A stretch of 64,000 nucleotides of DNA from Virgibacillus aidingensis (lineage in GTDB: Bacteria; Bacillota; Bacilli; Bacillales; Amphibacillaceae), in NCBI RefSeq assembly GCF_010994035.1, contig NZ_WIXN01000010.1, forward strand, positions 1 to 64,000, given 5' to 3'. Position numbers and translations under genes: made by a program. Positions 44,114-53,651 of this stretch are shown here, piece after piece. How positions within the stretch are numbered: the stretch's first letter is position 1; each line of letters starts with the position of its first letter. The notes under the pieces are model-generated. The model did not search any database, was not told where the DNA came from, and worked only from the letters and a program-made list of their open reading frames with translations.

Positions 44114-45579
44114 TAATTGTTTCTCCAGTTAAAGTAGTTTTCCAAAGCTTTTTTCATACATTGATAAACACCTTTGCCGACAAGCTGTCCTAATGGGGTG
44201 GCTGTTCCGCCATAGGTGAGCATTTTCCCCTGTTGCGATGCCCCAATTAATATACTATCCGTTGATGTTCCTGTTGCTTGTGTATTTGTTTCGATATCCA
44301 ATATACCTAATTCTTTAACTGCTGCCGTCTTTGCTTCTGTAGCTGTCATCATGGATTGTATAAACGCTTCTTCGCTTAATTGTCCATTAATCAGCACCCA
44401 AATATTAATCGTACCGGGCTTATATGGGATGGTACGTTCTTGTCCCATAGAAGCGTCTACTGCATTGCCTGTCGCCGCCGTAACCACAATTAAAGCAGAA
44501 AATCCTTCTCCTTCCCGAAATTGATGGGCCACGTCCGATAACCTGACTGCTGTCATCATGCCAACCGTATCATTCGGATGGAATCCATGATCAATTAAAT
44601 AATTTTTCATTTCGTTTTTATGGTCTGTACAATGATAATTCCGATCCACATGGCGATTGACAAAAGTATTATGCCAGCCAACACCGGCACCCGTTACGCC
44701 GGAAGACATCGTTCTTAATGGGGCCTCTGTTTGCAGCGTAATTTTTTCCTCTGTTATTTTCAGTAAATCCTTCGTTATAATATTATTTCTCTGTCTGCCA
44801 AAAAATCTGGGAACGAGCATCATCTGCGTTTTAGCTACCTTTGGATGCGGGTGTGCTTCAATCTCCGCTCCATAAACAGTTTGAATCCTTTCTCTTTTTA
44901 ATACTTCATTTGCCTGATCGCAAATCTCCTTTTTACCATCTTGCAGAAGGAGCAAACGGTCACAATAAAGTCCGGCTAAATTCAAATCATGAAAAATGGA
45001 AATCACCGTTAAATCTTTTTCTTTTGTCCATATCTTAAGGACATCCAGCAATTCCTTCTGGTAGGCAATATCCAGATGATTTGTCGGTTCATCAAGCAGT
45101 AAAACCTCCGGGTCCTGGGCTAAAGCCTGGGCAAGAAAAACCCGCTGCCGTTCTCCGCCGGAAAGCGAATCAATCGGCACATCCTGATATCCTTCCACAC
45201 CTGTTTGTTTCATGACTCCCTGAATCATTGCCTCATCTTTCTCTGACATCGTTTGAAACAATCCGCGCTGGTGTGCATACCTCCCCAACGACACCGTTTC
45301 TTTCACGGTATAGCTGAATGTCTGCGCTGTATTCTGGGGGAGCACAGCAACCAATTGTGCAAATTCTTTCGCTGTGTAGTCAGATATTGGTCTTTCTTTT
45401 ATAGTGATTTCACCTTGTTTTACATCCAGGATGCGGCTGACCGTTTTTAAAAGTGTTGTTTTTCCGCTGCCATTTGGTCCAATGACACCAAACAGCTCCC
45501 CTTTTTCAACTTGAAAGGAGATATCCTTTAAAATTTCTGCGTTATGGTAACCGCCGGAGACATTCTTCACTTCAATCAT
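44113..45579 (-). CDS. BtuD-CbiZ fusion: corrinoid ABC ATPase with adenosylcobinamide amidohydrolase
   Basis: A 488-residue two-domain protein. Residues 1-about 250 are an iron/B12-type ABC ATPase with Walker A GPNGSGKTT (34-42), signature LSGGERQR, Walker B VLLLDEPTNHLD and the HDLNLA switch. Residues about 260-488 are a CbiZ domain: MSSGVTGAGVGWHNTFVNRHV, MMTAVRLSDVA, TAATGNAVDASMG and GTSTDSILIGA are present. CbiZ removes the aminopropanol part of adenosylcobinamide or certain cobamides, giving adenosylcobyric acid. The fusion couples import with remodelling. It is preceded by btuC and followed by cbiB with a 1-nt overlap. Confidence 0.94.
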   Translation of the reverse strand: MIEVKNVSGGYHNAEILKDISFQVEKGELFGVIGPNGSGKTTLLKTVSRILDVKQGEITIKERPISDYTAKEFAQLVAVLPQNTAQTFSYTVKETVSLGRYAHQRGLFQTMSEKDEAMIQGVMKQTGVEGYQDVPIDSLSGGERQRVFLAQALAQDPEVLLLDEPTNHLDIAYQKELLDVLKIWTKEKDLTVISIFHDLNLAGLYCDRLLLLQDGKKEICDQANEVLKRERIQTVYGAEIEAHPHPKVAKTQMMLVPRFFGRQRNNIITKDLLKITEEKITLQTEAPLRTMSSGVTGAGVGWHNTFVNRHVDRNYHCTDHKNEMKNYLIDHGFHPNDTVGMMTAVRLSDVAHQFREGEGFSALIVVTAATGNAVDASMGQERTIPYKPGTINIWVLINGQLSEEAFIQSMMTATEAKTAAVKELGILDIETNTQATGTSTDSILIGASQQGKMLTYGGTATPLGQLVGKGVYQCMKKALENYFNWRNN

Positions 45580-45631
45580 AGTACCCTCTTCTTTCTGATT
45601 TTCTATGATCCTTTAAAATCTGTGATGAATT

Positions 45632-46705
45632 TTATGAACCTTTTTCGCCGCCCAGCTTCTTGCGTCTTTGGATCAAAATTACTGCAAAGACAGGGGCACC
45701 AATAAGTGCGGTAATGACACCAATCGGCAATTCGGAAGGTGCAATAATCATTCTGGAGACCAGGTCAGCAAGTATAAGAAAACTTCCCCCCGCAATTGCT
45801 GACAAGGGCAGTAAATGCACGTGGTTCGGACCCCAAAGAATCCGGACGAAATGCGGAATTACCAGCCCGACAAACCCAATGGTCCCGGAAACCGCAACAG
45901 CTGCACCTGTTAGAATGGAGCCCGCAATTAAAATACTCATCTTTTTCCGTTCCACATTTACTCCCAAATGCTTTGCCTGCTCCTCCCCAAACGACATGGC
46001 GTTCAGCTCTTTTGCATGCAGTGTTAATAAAATGGAGCCAACAAGGAAAAACGGGATAATTATTTTTATATGATCCCAGCCCCTCATGGAAACACTGCCC
46101 AAAAGCCAGCCAATAATTTGCCTCAATTCATCACCTGTGAGGGCAATCATTAAAGAAATCAGGGCACCTAAAAAAGAACTGAAAATAACACCCGTCAGGA
46201 TAATGGTCTCTACCCGCATTGCCCGATCAATCCGCTGGGCAAAATAGAGCACGATAAATATCGTAATAAATGACGCCAAAATACTGAATACTGGTAATGT
46301 AAACGGTCCAAGGAGCGGCAATGTGAGTCCAAAAAAGATAGTGATTACTGCACCGACGGAAGCACCGGAAGATACGCCCAGCGTGTAGGGATCCGCCAGC
46401 GGGTTGCGCAGTAGACCCTGGAAAGCAGCACCTGAAATAGCCAGGGATGCCCCGACAAGTCCTGAAAGTAGCACCCGGGGGAGCCGGATATTCCATACAA
46501 TATTTTCATACATGCTGTCTATCGCATCTGCCGGTACGCTCGGGATGATGTTTGCCGTGATAATATGGATAATCGTTGAAAAGGGGACATAAACTGTCCC
46601 TATGGATGTCCCCAATAAAACTGTAAATATTGCTAGAACTGCAAGAAATATATATGGAAAAACTTTATTGCTCTTCGAAAACATCCGGATAGATGGCTTT
46701 TGCAA
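45632..46705 (-). CDS. btuC: Corrinoid ABC transporter permease
   Basis: A 357-residue FecCD/BtuC-type permease with about ten helices. Typical segments are LPRVLLSGLVGASLAISGAAFQGLLRNPLADPYTLGVSSGAS (residues about 75-115, in parts) and the C-terminal IGFVGLVIPHFVR and GELPIG-like SELPIGVITALIGAPVF loops. It starts with TTG at 46705 behind GGAGCGGAG, inside the 3' end of btuF (41-bp overlap); an ATG at 46684 is an alternative. Confidence 0.94.
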   Translation of the reverse strand: MQKPSIRMFSKSNKVFPYIFLAVLAIFTVLLGTSIGTVYVPFSTIIHIITANIIPSVPADAIDSMYENIVWNIRLPRVLLSGLVGASLAISGAAFQGLLRNPLADPYTLGVSSGASVGAVITIFFGLTLPLLGPFTLPVFSILASFITIFIVLYFAQRIDRAMRVETIILTGVIFSSFLGALISLMIALTGDELRQIIGWLLGSVSMRGWDHIKIIIPFFLVGSILLTLHAKELNAMSFGEEQAKHLGVNVERKKMSILIAGSILTGAAVAVSGTIGFVGLVIPHFVRILWGPNHVHLLPLSAIAGGSFLILADLVSRMIIAPSELPIGVITALIGAPVFAVILIQRRKKLGGEKGS

Positions 46706-47642
46706 GCGTCTCCGCTCCTTCTGCCAGTCGTGGTCCCGGACGGCTGATAATATCGGTATCCACCTGGATCACCTGTTCATTTTTTACAGCCTCTATATCC
46801 TGCCATGCATCCCTGCCCATGAGTTGTCCAACCGGATCCTCAACAAAATCATAGCTCAATATGATGACCTCCGGATTTTGTTCCACAATGGCTTCCTCAC
46901 TTAACTCTATCCAGCCTTCCTGATCAGCTGCAATGTTTTCCGCATTGATTTTTGTTAGTATTTCATTTTCAAACGTATTATTTCCCGGTGTAAATATTTC
47001 AGGTTCCGGTGAAATTTCAATGTAGACACTTTTTACTTCATCTTCTGGTATTCCAGCAGCTTTTTCTTCCAGTTCTGATAATTTATCCTGCATAGACGTA
47101 ATGATATTCTCGCCCTCTTCTTTTGTTCCAGTAGCTTCCGCCATCATTTCAATGGATTCATACACTTCATCAAAATTAGTTGCATCATTGACCATTAATA
47201 CTGTTAAACCGGATTCCTTTAATTGATCAATACCTTCCGGTGAATTCGTGGGATGTGCCAGCACTAAATCTGGTTCCAGTGATAAAATCATCTCTATATT
47301 TAATTCCAACCCGCCGATTTTTTCCTTTTCCTGCACTTCTTCCGGGTAATTGTCATGGTCGGAAACACCAACTATATTGTTACCAAGACCGAGGGCAAAA
47401 GCAATTTCGGTATTGCTTGGAATAAGGGAAACGATAGCTTCCGGTTTTTCCTCAATGGTTACTTCTTCTCCATCACTGCCTTCCATTGTAACCGGAAAAG
47501 CTGATTCATCACTTGACGGCTGTTCGGTCTGTTCTGTTTCCGTTTCAGTCTGGTCTGTTGCATCATCCTCTGTCTCCCCGCAGCCGGCCAAAATGCCTGT
47601 CACCAGCAGAAGGGAGAACAATAATACATGTAAGTTTTTCAA
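46665..47642 (-). CDS. btuF: Corrinoid-binding lipoprotein
   Basis: A 325-residue substrate-binding lipoprotein with lipobox LAGC (Cys21) and an acidic Glu/Asp/Thr linker before the fold. The class III periplasmic-binding domain has PEAIVSLIPSNTEIAFALGLG, GVSDHDNYPEEV and the long connecting helix (about residues 160-185). The first gene after the cobalamin riboswitch, it delivers corrinoids to BtuC and the BtuD-CbiZ fusion. Cobinamide or cobamide preference cannot be read off. Confidence 0.93.
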   Translation of the reverse strand: MKNLHVLLFSLLLVTGILAGCGETEDDATDQTETETEQTEQPSSDESAFPVTMEGSDGEEVTIEEKPEAIVSLIPSNTEIAFALGLGNNIVGVSDHDNYPEEVQEKEKIGGLELNIEMILSLEPDLVLAHPTNSPEGIDQLKESGLTVLMVNDATNFDEVYESIEMMAEATGTKEEGENIITSMQDKLSELEEKAAGIPEDEVKSVYIEISPEPEIFTPGNNTFENEILTKINAENIAADQEGWIELSEEAIVEQNPEVIILSYDFVEDPVGQLMGRDAWQDIEAVKNEQVIQVDTDIISRPGPRLAEGAETLAKAIYPDVFEEQ

Positions 47643-47710
47643 TTTTATTCCTCCAATTGTTCCATTCTTTTACTTGTTTTGCTTACAGGCAAAAACAGAT
47701 GTCCAGCCAT

Positions 47711-47740
47711 TAAAAAAACATCTCTGAAACAGAGATGCTG
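47711..47740 (-). terminator. Terminator of the cobalamin riboswitch
   Basis: On the minus strand CATCTCT/AGAGATG with a 5-nt loop and TTTTTTTA. It lies between the cobalamin aptamer and btuF, so it is the probable expression platform. Confidence 0.85.
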
Positions 47741-47799
47741 AATAAGCAAAATGGGAATTCATGAAGAATCCTCATTTATCTTTTCATACACCTCCCTAT

Positions 47800-47985
47800 C
47801 CGCGTAGGTTTAATTGGCGCATTAAATAAGGCAGGTCTCCTGACTCATGGCTAATGCATTGTTCCTTCCCATGCAGTATATGCACAGTGGATTTATACAA
47901 TGCTTTTTACCATTCACAGTGGCGGGACCATGTTGGATTTTCACCAAACTTCCCTTTTAAGTCTTGTTTTAAAAGACACCTTATT
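47800..47985 (-). promoter_or_regulatory. Cobalamin riboswitch
   Basis: On the minus strand GAAGTTTGGTGAAAATCCAA, then GGTCCCGCCACTGTGAA, the central helices, and GCCATGAGTCAGGAGACCTGCC, which is the B12-box, give the full cobalamin aptamer consensus. It precedes the terminator at 47711-47740 and btuF. It should switch off the twelve-gene salvage operon when adenosylcobalamin is abundant. Confidence 0.96.
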
Positions 47986-48017
47986 TATCGTCATTATTCA
48001 ATTTATACGCTAATAAA

Positions 48018-48045
48018 AGTATACACCACCACTTTTAAATAGCAA
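48018..48045 (-). promoter_or_regulatory. Cobalamin operon promoter
   Basis: On the minus strand TTGCTA (48040-48045), a 16-nt spacer and TATACT (48018-48023), about 35 bp upstream of the aptamer. Confidence 0.6.
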
Positions 48046-48153
48046 AGAATAAAGTAAGGTTTTTAAGTATTTATTCTAGAAGGCATGACTTGAAGGCCCT
48101 TACTTTTATGCAAATAAAAAAGCCGGCCGCCGCACGGGACCAGCTTTTGCTTT

Positions 48154-48729
48154 CTATGCAATATCAAGACGCTTCTGTTCAATCCAGCTGCGCATTTTTA
48201 CAAATAGCGGTACAAACATTAATCCGACAACAATTCCTTTTATAATATTAAATGGAAGGATACCGTACAGCACTGCATAAAACTTCACGCTTGTTATATG
48301 CATTTCTTCCATACCCATGAACCAGGCATAGACTGGTAAAATAATTAGATAGTTTAATATACTCATACCGACTGCCATAATGATTGTTCCAGCAATAAGA
48401 CCGGATATTACGCTTTTGACGCCTTTTTTAAATTTGTGGTAAAGGATTGCAACAGGTACGACGAACATAATCCCCGCCAAAAAGTTGGATGCCACACCAA
48501 CCGGCTCTCCTCCGCCAATTGCCATATAAAGCAGATTCTTAATTCCAACGACAATCACACCGGCCATTGGCGAAAAAATAAGGGATGCCATCAGTGCCGG
48601 TATATCACTAAAGTCGATTTTTAAATAAGGCGGCAGAAATGGGAGCGGAAAATTAAAGAAAAATAGTACAAGAGATATCGCCCCTAGCAATGCCAGAATA
48701 ATAAGTTTTAATAGTTTCCTGTTTTTCAT
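48154..48729 (-). CDS. ribU: Riboflavin ECF transporter S component
   Basis: A 191-residue membrane protein of the RibU family. I start at the ATG at 48729, behind GGAGGAGAAAG; the open frame upstream runs through the riboswitch and is not coding. Features are LGAISLVLFFFNFPLPFLPPYL, KIDFSDIPALMASLIFSPMAGVIV and GIKNLLYMAIGGGEPVGVASNF, the riboflavin-binding loops typical of RibU, in six helices. It works with the EcfAA'T energising module, which is not in the window. An FMN riboswitch controls it. Confidence 0.95.
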   Translation of the reverse strand: MKNRKLLKLIILALLGAISLVLFFFNFPLPFLPPYLKIDFSDIPALMASLIFSPMAGVIVVGIKNLLYMAIGGGEPVGVASNFLAGIMFVVPVAILYHKFKKGVKSVISGLIAGTIIMAVGMSILNYLIILPVYAWFMGMEEMHITSVKFYAVLYGILPFNIIKGIVVGLMFVPLFVKMRSWIEQKRLDIA

Positions 48730-48800
48730 AATCTTTCTCCTCCATCTTTTTCGATCCCGATCTCGTGATGAAGGAAAAGCCTTTCGCTCCATCAAACATA

Positions 48801-48832
48801 AAAACCCTAAAGCCGCTGGGGCTTTAGGGAAT
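48801..48832 (-). terminator. Terminator of the FMN riboswitch
   Basis: On the minus strand CCCTAAAGCC/GGCTTTAGGG with a 5-nt loop and TTTTTAT, between the FMN aptamer and ribU. Confidence 0.9.
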
Positions 48833-48881
48833 AGTACGTCAATGGAAAACCGGGTACACAAAAATACACCGATTGGCTCAA

Positions 48882-49027
48882 CATCTTCTCCCATCCAGAC
48901 TGTAACTGTCGGTTCCGGACTTACACCGGATCCACCGCTCAAGCAGCATGCTTTCACGGGTCACGGACTTAGAGCTATAAAGCTCCTTACCGTCGGTCGG
49001 GAATTTCACCCTGCCCCGAAGATTGGA
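48882..49027 (-). promoter_or_regulatory. FMN (RFN) riboswitch
   Basis: On the minus strand the aptamer reads GGGGCAGGGTGAAATTCCCG, GACGGTAAGGAGC, TAAGTCCGTGACCCG, TGGATCCGGTGTAAGTCCGG and ACCGACAGTTACAGTCTGGATG, the full RFN element. With the terminator at 48801-48832 it should stop ribU transcription at high FMN. Confidence 0.97.
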
Positions 49028-49052
49028 ATCGAATATTTAATTATCTAATTCC

Positions 49053-49080
49053 ATTATACATAAAATTATTCTGGTTTCAA
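49053..49080 (-). promoter_or_regulatory. ribU promoter
   Basis: On the minus strand TTGAAA (49075-49080), a 16-nt spacer and TATAAT (49053-49058), directly upstream of the FMN riboswitch. Confidence 0.75.
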
Positions 49081-49110
49081 GGGAAAGTACTTATATATAT
49101 CAAAACTTGC

Positions 49111-49138
49111 AACACCGGGGCGGTTCTTCTGTTGCAAT
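49111..49138 (+). repeat. Dispersed 28-nt repeat, copy 2
   Basis: This plus-strand sequence matches the minus strand of 8494-8521 at 26 of 28 positions. Unlike copy 1 it has no pairing partner nearby. Confidence 0.65.
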
Positions 49139-49145
49139 ATGGTTA

Positions 49146-49187
49146 TTAAAAAAGGATGCAAAAATTTTCATTGTCTTTGCATCCTTC
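49146..49187 (-). terminator. Terminator-like hairpin
   Basis: On the minus strand AGGATGCAAA/TTTGCATCCT with TTTTTTAATAA. It is the second hairpin downstream of the protease gene, probably a backup terminator. Confidence 0.65.
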
Positions 49188-49294
49188 TTTCGTTGCAAGC
49201 TCCACGGTTTCAATTCACGTTAATTGCTTTCCTATCAGCGGAGAAATAAAAAGGAAAAAGGATTACAGTTGGCGGCAAGTTTAAAGCAAATAAA

Positions 49295-49332
49295 GAAAAA
49301 GGTATAAAGACACGAAGTCTCTATACCTTTCT
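49295..49332 (-). terminator. Terminator of the S8 protease gene
   Basis: On the minus strand AGGTATAGAGAC/GTCTTTATACCT with a short loop and a TTTTTC tail, about 50 bp after the stop codon at 49383. Confidence 0.8.
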
Positions 49333-49382
49333 CCTTAACATGAAAATCTTTTTGCAGAACATTCCTGCTGCTTACCTGAAGT

Positions 49383-52300
49383 TTAATCTTCCAGGTTGAC
49401 GTAAAGTCTCCCATCAGCTTGCTCTCGGGTTTCATTGCCAAAGCTGTCTCTTGCGATGACTTCGATTACCGCCCCATCAGCATAAGCATTACGCGGTACT
49501 GTCCAGTAGCCGACATAATGTCCTTCTGTTATTTCCATCATCGGCAGTTCGGTTGCATTCATCGTACTCATACCAAAGTCAGTAAGAGGCATATGCACCA
49601 CAAAACTAGCGCGCAGTCCCGGCTCACTTTCAAACTCAATCATGATGGATTGCCCGGTTTCAAGTTCCTGGTCCTCATCCGGTGTCAAGCTGAAAATTTC
49701 CGGTGCGGTATAGTCCGCGAAAATGGTAATGGTTTCGGTTGATACATTACCAGCTTCATCTGCTGCCATAACTTCGATTACGTTTTCTCCTTCATTAAGA
49801 AGAATCCGTTGTGAGAACTCACCGTCAGACACAGCTGTTTCCTGGCCGTTTACAGTAACTGTTTCAAGGTGGTCGTCACTGACTGTACCTTCTACGGTTG
49901 CTGTTTCACGGGTGGTGTTTTCCCCATCTTCCGGACTTGTTACCGTTAAATCCGGTGCTTCTGTATCCAATGTTACAGTGATTGGTTCAGACTCATCCGC
50001 CATTTCCCCGTTAACATATGTTACTGCTGTAAATTCATTTTCACCTTCAGTCAATTCCGTACTTACAGCAAAAGTTCCATCTTCCCCAACTTCAGCAGAG
50101 CCAGCTTCTTCACCATCTTGCAGTACTTCTACCGTTGTTTCCGGAGAAGCAGTACCCTCTACAGTAACATTGGCTTCATTTGTAACTGCTCCATCTTCCG
50201 GTGAAGTGATTACTGGCGTATCTACTTCATAAGCTACACGGGCACGGATCATATAGTTACCCTCGGCAGCAGGGGATGGTGACCATACTCCGCCAACTTC
50301 CTGATAACTTCTTTCTGCATTTGGTCCATTTTCATCTGTAGCAAGTCCTGGTGAGCCCGTGTTATCCTGCGTTTGTACATAGACCATAAAAAAGTCGCCA
50401 TTTACTTGAATGCTTTCCTCACGAAGGTCAACAACTGTCCATTCATTCAGATCCCTGACTGCTTCAGCATCAATCGGACCGGCCAATCTTTCACCAGGCA
50501 TACCATCATCCCCGGCTGACCAGACTTCAACTGCAAATGGTGTACCGCCCGGTACAGGGAAATCTGAGTCATGGAATTGGAAAACACCATCTGTTACAAG
50601 TGCAGACTCTCTGTCTTCAGGCAGACTCATTTTAACAGCCCATTTGTTTCCTGCATCATAAAATGCACGTGCGTTTTCGGCTGTACCATCATCATAGTAG
50701 ATTTCACCGCCAGGTACAGTAAAGAATGGTTCCAGTTCAATATCAAGGGTCATATCCCCATCAATTGTTATTTCTACGTCTTTCGAATAAAAATCAGGCG
50801 CAATTACTCTTAAGGTATAGTCACCCTCATAACCTGTAATTTCGTAATTTCCGTTTGCATCCGTTTCTGCCGGTTCAACATTTGCATCTTCTACAAGCAT
50901 TACTGTTGCGCCTTCGACCGGATTGCCGGAATTTTCGCTTGTTATTGTTCCATTTACGGTACCTTCAGGCAATTCTTCCAAGGTGAAGTTTGCTTCTGTG
51001 GAACTGTCCGCTTCTACTGTGACAGTTTGCTCCTCAGCATAGAAACCGTATGCTTCAGCCACCACAGTAAATGTCCCCGCAGCATGCATTAATCTGTATG
51101 ATCCATCCTGTGGATTTGTGTTTGTAGAACGATCGCTTTCCATAACACTAATCTGCGCATCCAATGGAAGTCCACTGGCATTCTGCACACCTTCTTTTGC
51201 CGCTGCTCCATTCGCACTTTCGGAAATAGAAGTACTTTGAGCTTCAATCTTCGCATTCATTTTTTCCTTCGTCATTTCGCCTTTTGCCTTGATTAAACCG
51301 GTGTTTTCGGAATCCAGGCCCAATGACTCGTCAGATAAAGCTACATCATCAATATACCAGCCAGGCCGTGTAACACTGAAATCAGTATCTATTTGAAAAC
51401 CTATATATACACGTTTACCGGCATATTCACTTAAATCCACCTCTGCAGGTGCCCATTCCGCCGCTTCACCGGTATACGTCATTAATACATTCCAATTTTC
51501 CTGGTCTTCGGAGATGACAACATAACCATAATCCCAGTTATTTTCAATGTTATACCAGTTATTGAACTGTAAATAGGACTCTCCCTCCGGCAAATCAACC
51601 GGCGGCATCATTAAAATGGCATCGGAGCTATTTTCATAATCTCCTGATAGATTAGTGGCGTACACTTTATCTCCGGATGCAGCTTCTCCAGGTCCTGAAG
51701 CCGGCTCGCCCCATTCCCAGCTGTCATTATCGCCAAAAGAAGCCCAGCCTGCCGGTGTTGACTCAAAGTCCTGTTCATAGCCAACTGTGATACCAGGCTG
51801 AACATCTACCACATATTCATCTGAAGTAACTTCATTTTCGCCAAAGTCATTAATAACGAAATGATACGTGAATTCTTCACCATCAATATCCTCTCCCGGC
51901 ACCGTTACAGCGTACTCGCCGGAACGGAAATCACCGGAAACTCTAGGTACTTCTACTACTTCATTATTATAGTGCAGCTCAACGGAAGTAACACTTACAT
52001 TGTCACTTGCCTCCATAGTCAGATCCAAGTCCATTCCCTCATAGGTCTCAGCAGGAGCTTCATGGTTATAAGTCGGAGCCTCATTATCCTCTCCATCCAT
52101 GGTTACCTGACCTTCAATCGTTCCAAGACCGGATATAACAGAGGAAACTGCTGCATAAGCGTCCACAATTCCATGCCCGTATCCGTGATTTGGAGACTCA
52201 GGGAAAGAGTCATCTGTGCCTGCTTCAGAATCAGCCATTTCCATTAAAATTTCTTCCGTTGTATCTACATCAAGTGCAGCATTAGCAGATTTCAATAATG

Positions 52301-53651
52301 CAACTACGCCTGCCACCGCTGGAGATGCCATGGACGTACCGCTCATGCCGCCATATCCGCCGCCAGGCATGGTAGAACGGATGCCTTCACCCGGTGCTGC
52401 AATATCCGGCTTGATCTCATCATACGGTGATGGCCCTTCCAAAGAGAAGGATGATTTGCTGTCACTGCTGTTGGTGGAGCCGGTTGCAAATGATTCCGGG
52501 TAATTCGCAGGTACTGCCACAGAACCTGGACCGCCCGGATTGGTCAGCGTCGTATTTCCTGCTGCAAAGGCAGGGAAAATATCTGCTGCTCTCCATGCAG
52601 TAACTGCATCACGATACCACTCATCAAGTCCCGGTCCGCCGCCCCAGGAGTTGTTTACAACGTCCGGAGCTTTTGAAGCGTCTCCGCCTGGTGCTAAAAT
52701 CCATTCGGCTGCAGCAAGCAAGTCTGTATCATAAGCACCCTCGGCAGTAAATGCCTGAACAGAAATCCACTGCGCACCAGGAGCCACACCTACCTGATTC
52801 GATCCGTCTGCTTCGCTTCCAACCATGGTTCCGGTTACGTGAGTACCATGGCCCTGATCATCATATGGAACCTCTTCTCCATTGACTGGGTCATAGAAAC
52901 TGTAGGTATGATCAACTTCACCGGTCGCAGGATCATATCCCCGATATTTATCCTGCAATGCCGGGTGCTCCCAGTCAGCACCGGTGTCAATACTCGCTAC
53001 CACTGTTCCTTGTCCATCAATGCCCATATCCCACACAGCCGGCGCACCAACACGGTCTACGTTCCATTCAATTTCCGCTGTTTGATTTGCAGGGACATCC
53101 GCATCTGTTTCAACTGCTTTAATCAGTTCACGCTGCTCGTTTGGCAAAAGTTTCTCTACATCAGGGAACGAAGCCAGCTTTTCTGCTACTTCTTTTGTCG
53201 CAGTAACTGCCATCCCGTTAACAATATGATAAGAGCGGATATCCTCCGCATTTCCATTTTCCACTTCTTCTTCAAGGAACTGTTTTACTTTTTGCTGTGA
53301 TTTCATTGCTGTCGACTTCAATTCAGAAATCACGGCAGAACGCTGCACGTGTTCCTGGCCCAGTGCAGAAAGATTTGCATTTTGTGTGTTTCCTTTTGCT
53401 TCCTGGGCGACCCCCATTACATCTGCTGTTTCCGTAAATTTGATTAAAAATGTTACTTTGTCTTCGTTATCAAATTGATTTTGTAAGCTGTTCGTTACTT
53501 TGTTCTGAACATTTACCTTGGAATCGTTAAGGGAATGGCTTACCTTCCCGTTTGACTCCGCATAAGTGAGCCCTGGTGTAATTAATGAAAAAATCATGAT
53601 GACTGTGGCAATAATGCTAAATGCCCGAACCTGTCTTTGTTTTTTCTTCAA
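49383..53651 (-). CDS. bpr: Secreted subtilisin-like protease (bacillopeptidase F type)
   Basis: A 1422-residue exported S8 protease, close in length to B. subtilis Bpr (1433). Order: signal peptide (1-31, cleavage after TYA), I9-type propeptide (about 60-180), subtilase domain with Asp222 (IDTGADWEHP), His268 (GHGTHVTGT), Asn366 (AFAAGN) and Ser440 (GTSMASP). Then come a beta domain, an immune-inhibitor-A/MAM-like region (FESTPAGWASFGDND to PGWYIDDVAL, about 650-790), a carboxypeptidase-regulatory-like repeat region (about 920-1000), another beta domain, and two Ig-like SPEDG domains (about 1190-1350). It starts with TTG after GGAGG. It is strongly acidic, as in salt-adapted bacteria. No cell-wall anchor is seen. 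Confidence 0.92.
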   Translation of the reverse strand: MKKKQRQVRAFSIIATVIMIFSLITPGLTYAESNGKVSHSLNDSKVNVQNKVTNSLQNQFDNEDKVTFLIKFTETADVMGVAQEAKGNTQNANLSALGQEHVQRSAVISELKSTAMKSQQKVKQFLEEEVENGNAEDIRSYHIVNGMAVTATKEVAEKLASFPDVEKLLPNEQRELIKAVETDADVPANQTAEIEWNVDRVGAPAVWDMGIDGQGTVVASIDTGADWEHPALQDKYRGYDPATGEVDHTYSFYDPVNGEEVPYDDQGHGTHVTGTMVGSEADGSNQVGVAPGAQWISVQAFTAEGAYDTDLLAAAEWILAPGGDASKAPDVVNNSWGGGPGLDEWYRDAVTAWRAADIFPAFAAGNTTLTNPGGPGSVAVPANYPESFATGSTNSSDSKSSFSLEGPSPYDEIKPDIAAPGEGIRSTMPGGGYGGMSGTSMASPAVAGVVALLKSANAALDVDTTEEILMEMADSEAGTDDSFPESPNHGYGHGIVDAYAAVSSVISGLGTIEGQVTMDGEDNEAPTYNHEAPAETYEGMDLDLTMEASDNVSVTSVELHYNNEVVEVPRVSGDFRSGEYAVTVPGEDIDGEEFTYHFVINDFGENEVTSDEYVVDVQPGITVGYEQDFESTPAGWASFGDNDSWEWGEPASGPGEAASGDKVYATNLSGDYENSSDAILMMPPVDLPEGESYLQFNNWYNIENNWDYGYVVISEDQENWNVLMTYTGEAAEWAPAEVDLSEYAGKRVYIGFQIDTDFSVTRPGWYIDDVALSDESLGLDSENTGLIKAKGEMTKEKMNAKIEAQSTSISESANGAAAKEGVQNASGLPLDAQISVMESDRSTNTNPQDGSYRLMHAAGTFTVVAEAYGFYAEEQTVTVEADSSTEANFTLEELPEGTVNGTITSENSGNPVEGATVMLVEDANVEPAETDANGNYEITGYEGDYTLRVIAPDFYSKDVEITIDGDMTLDIELEPFFTVPGGEIYYDDGTAENARAFYDAGNKWAVKMSLPEDRESALVTDGVFQFHDSDFPVPGGTPFAVEVWSAGDDGMPGERLAGPIDAEAVRDLNEWTVVDLREESIQVNGDFFMVYVQTQDNTGSPGLATDENGPNAERSYQEVGGVWSPSPAAEGNYMIRARVAYEVDTPVITSPEDGAVTNEANVTVEGTASPETTVEVLQDGEEAGSAEVGEDGTFAVSTELTEGENEFTAVTYVNGEMADESEPITVTLDTEAPDLTVTSPEDGENTTRETATVEGTVSDDHLETVTVNGQETAVSDGEFSQRILLNEGENVIEVMAADEAGNVSTETITIFADYTAPEIFSLTPDEDQELETGQSIMIEFESEPGLRASFVVHMPLTDFGMSTMNATELPMMEITEGHYVGYWTVPRNAYADGAVIEVIARDSFGNETREQADGRLYVNLED

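Noticed and set aside
46580-46605. A third copy of the GGGACA/TGTCCC palindrome inside btuC
   Set aside because: It encodes the normal residues GTVYVPF of the first periplasmic loop and has a different centre, so chance is sufficient.
48730-48957. N-terminal extension of ribU to a 267-codon ORF
   Set aside because: The extra codons run through the FMN riboswitch and its terminator; a strong ribosome binding site marks the start at 48729.
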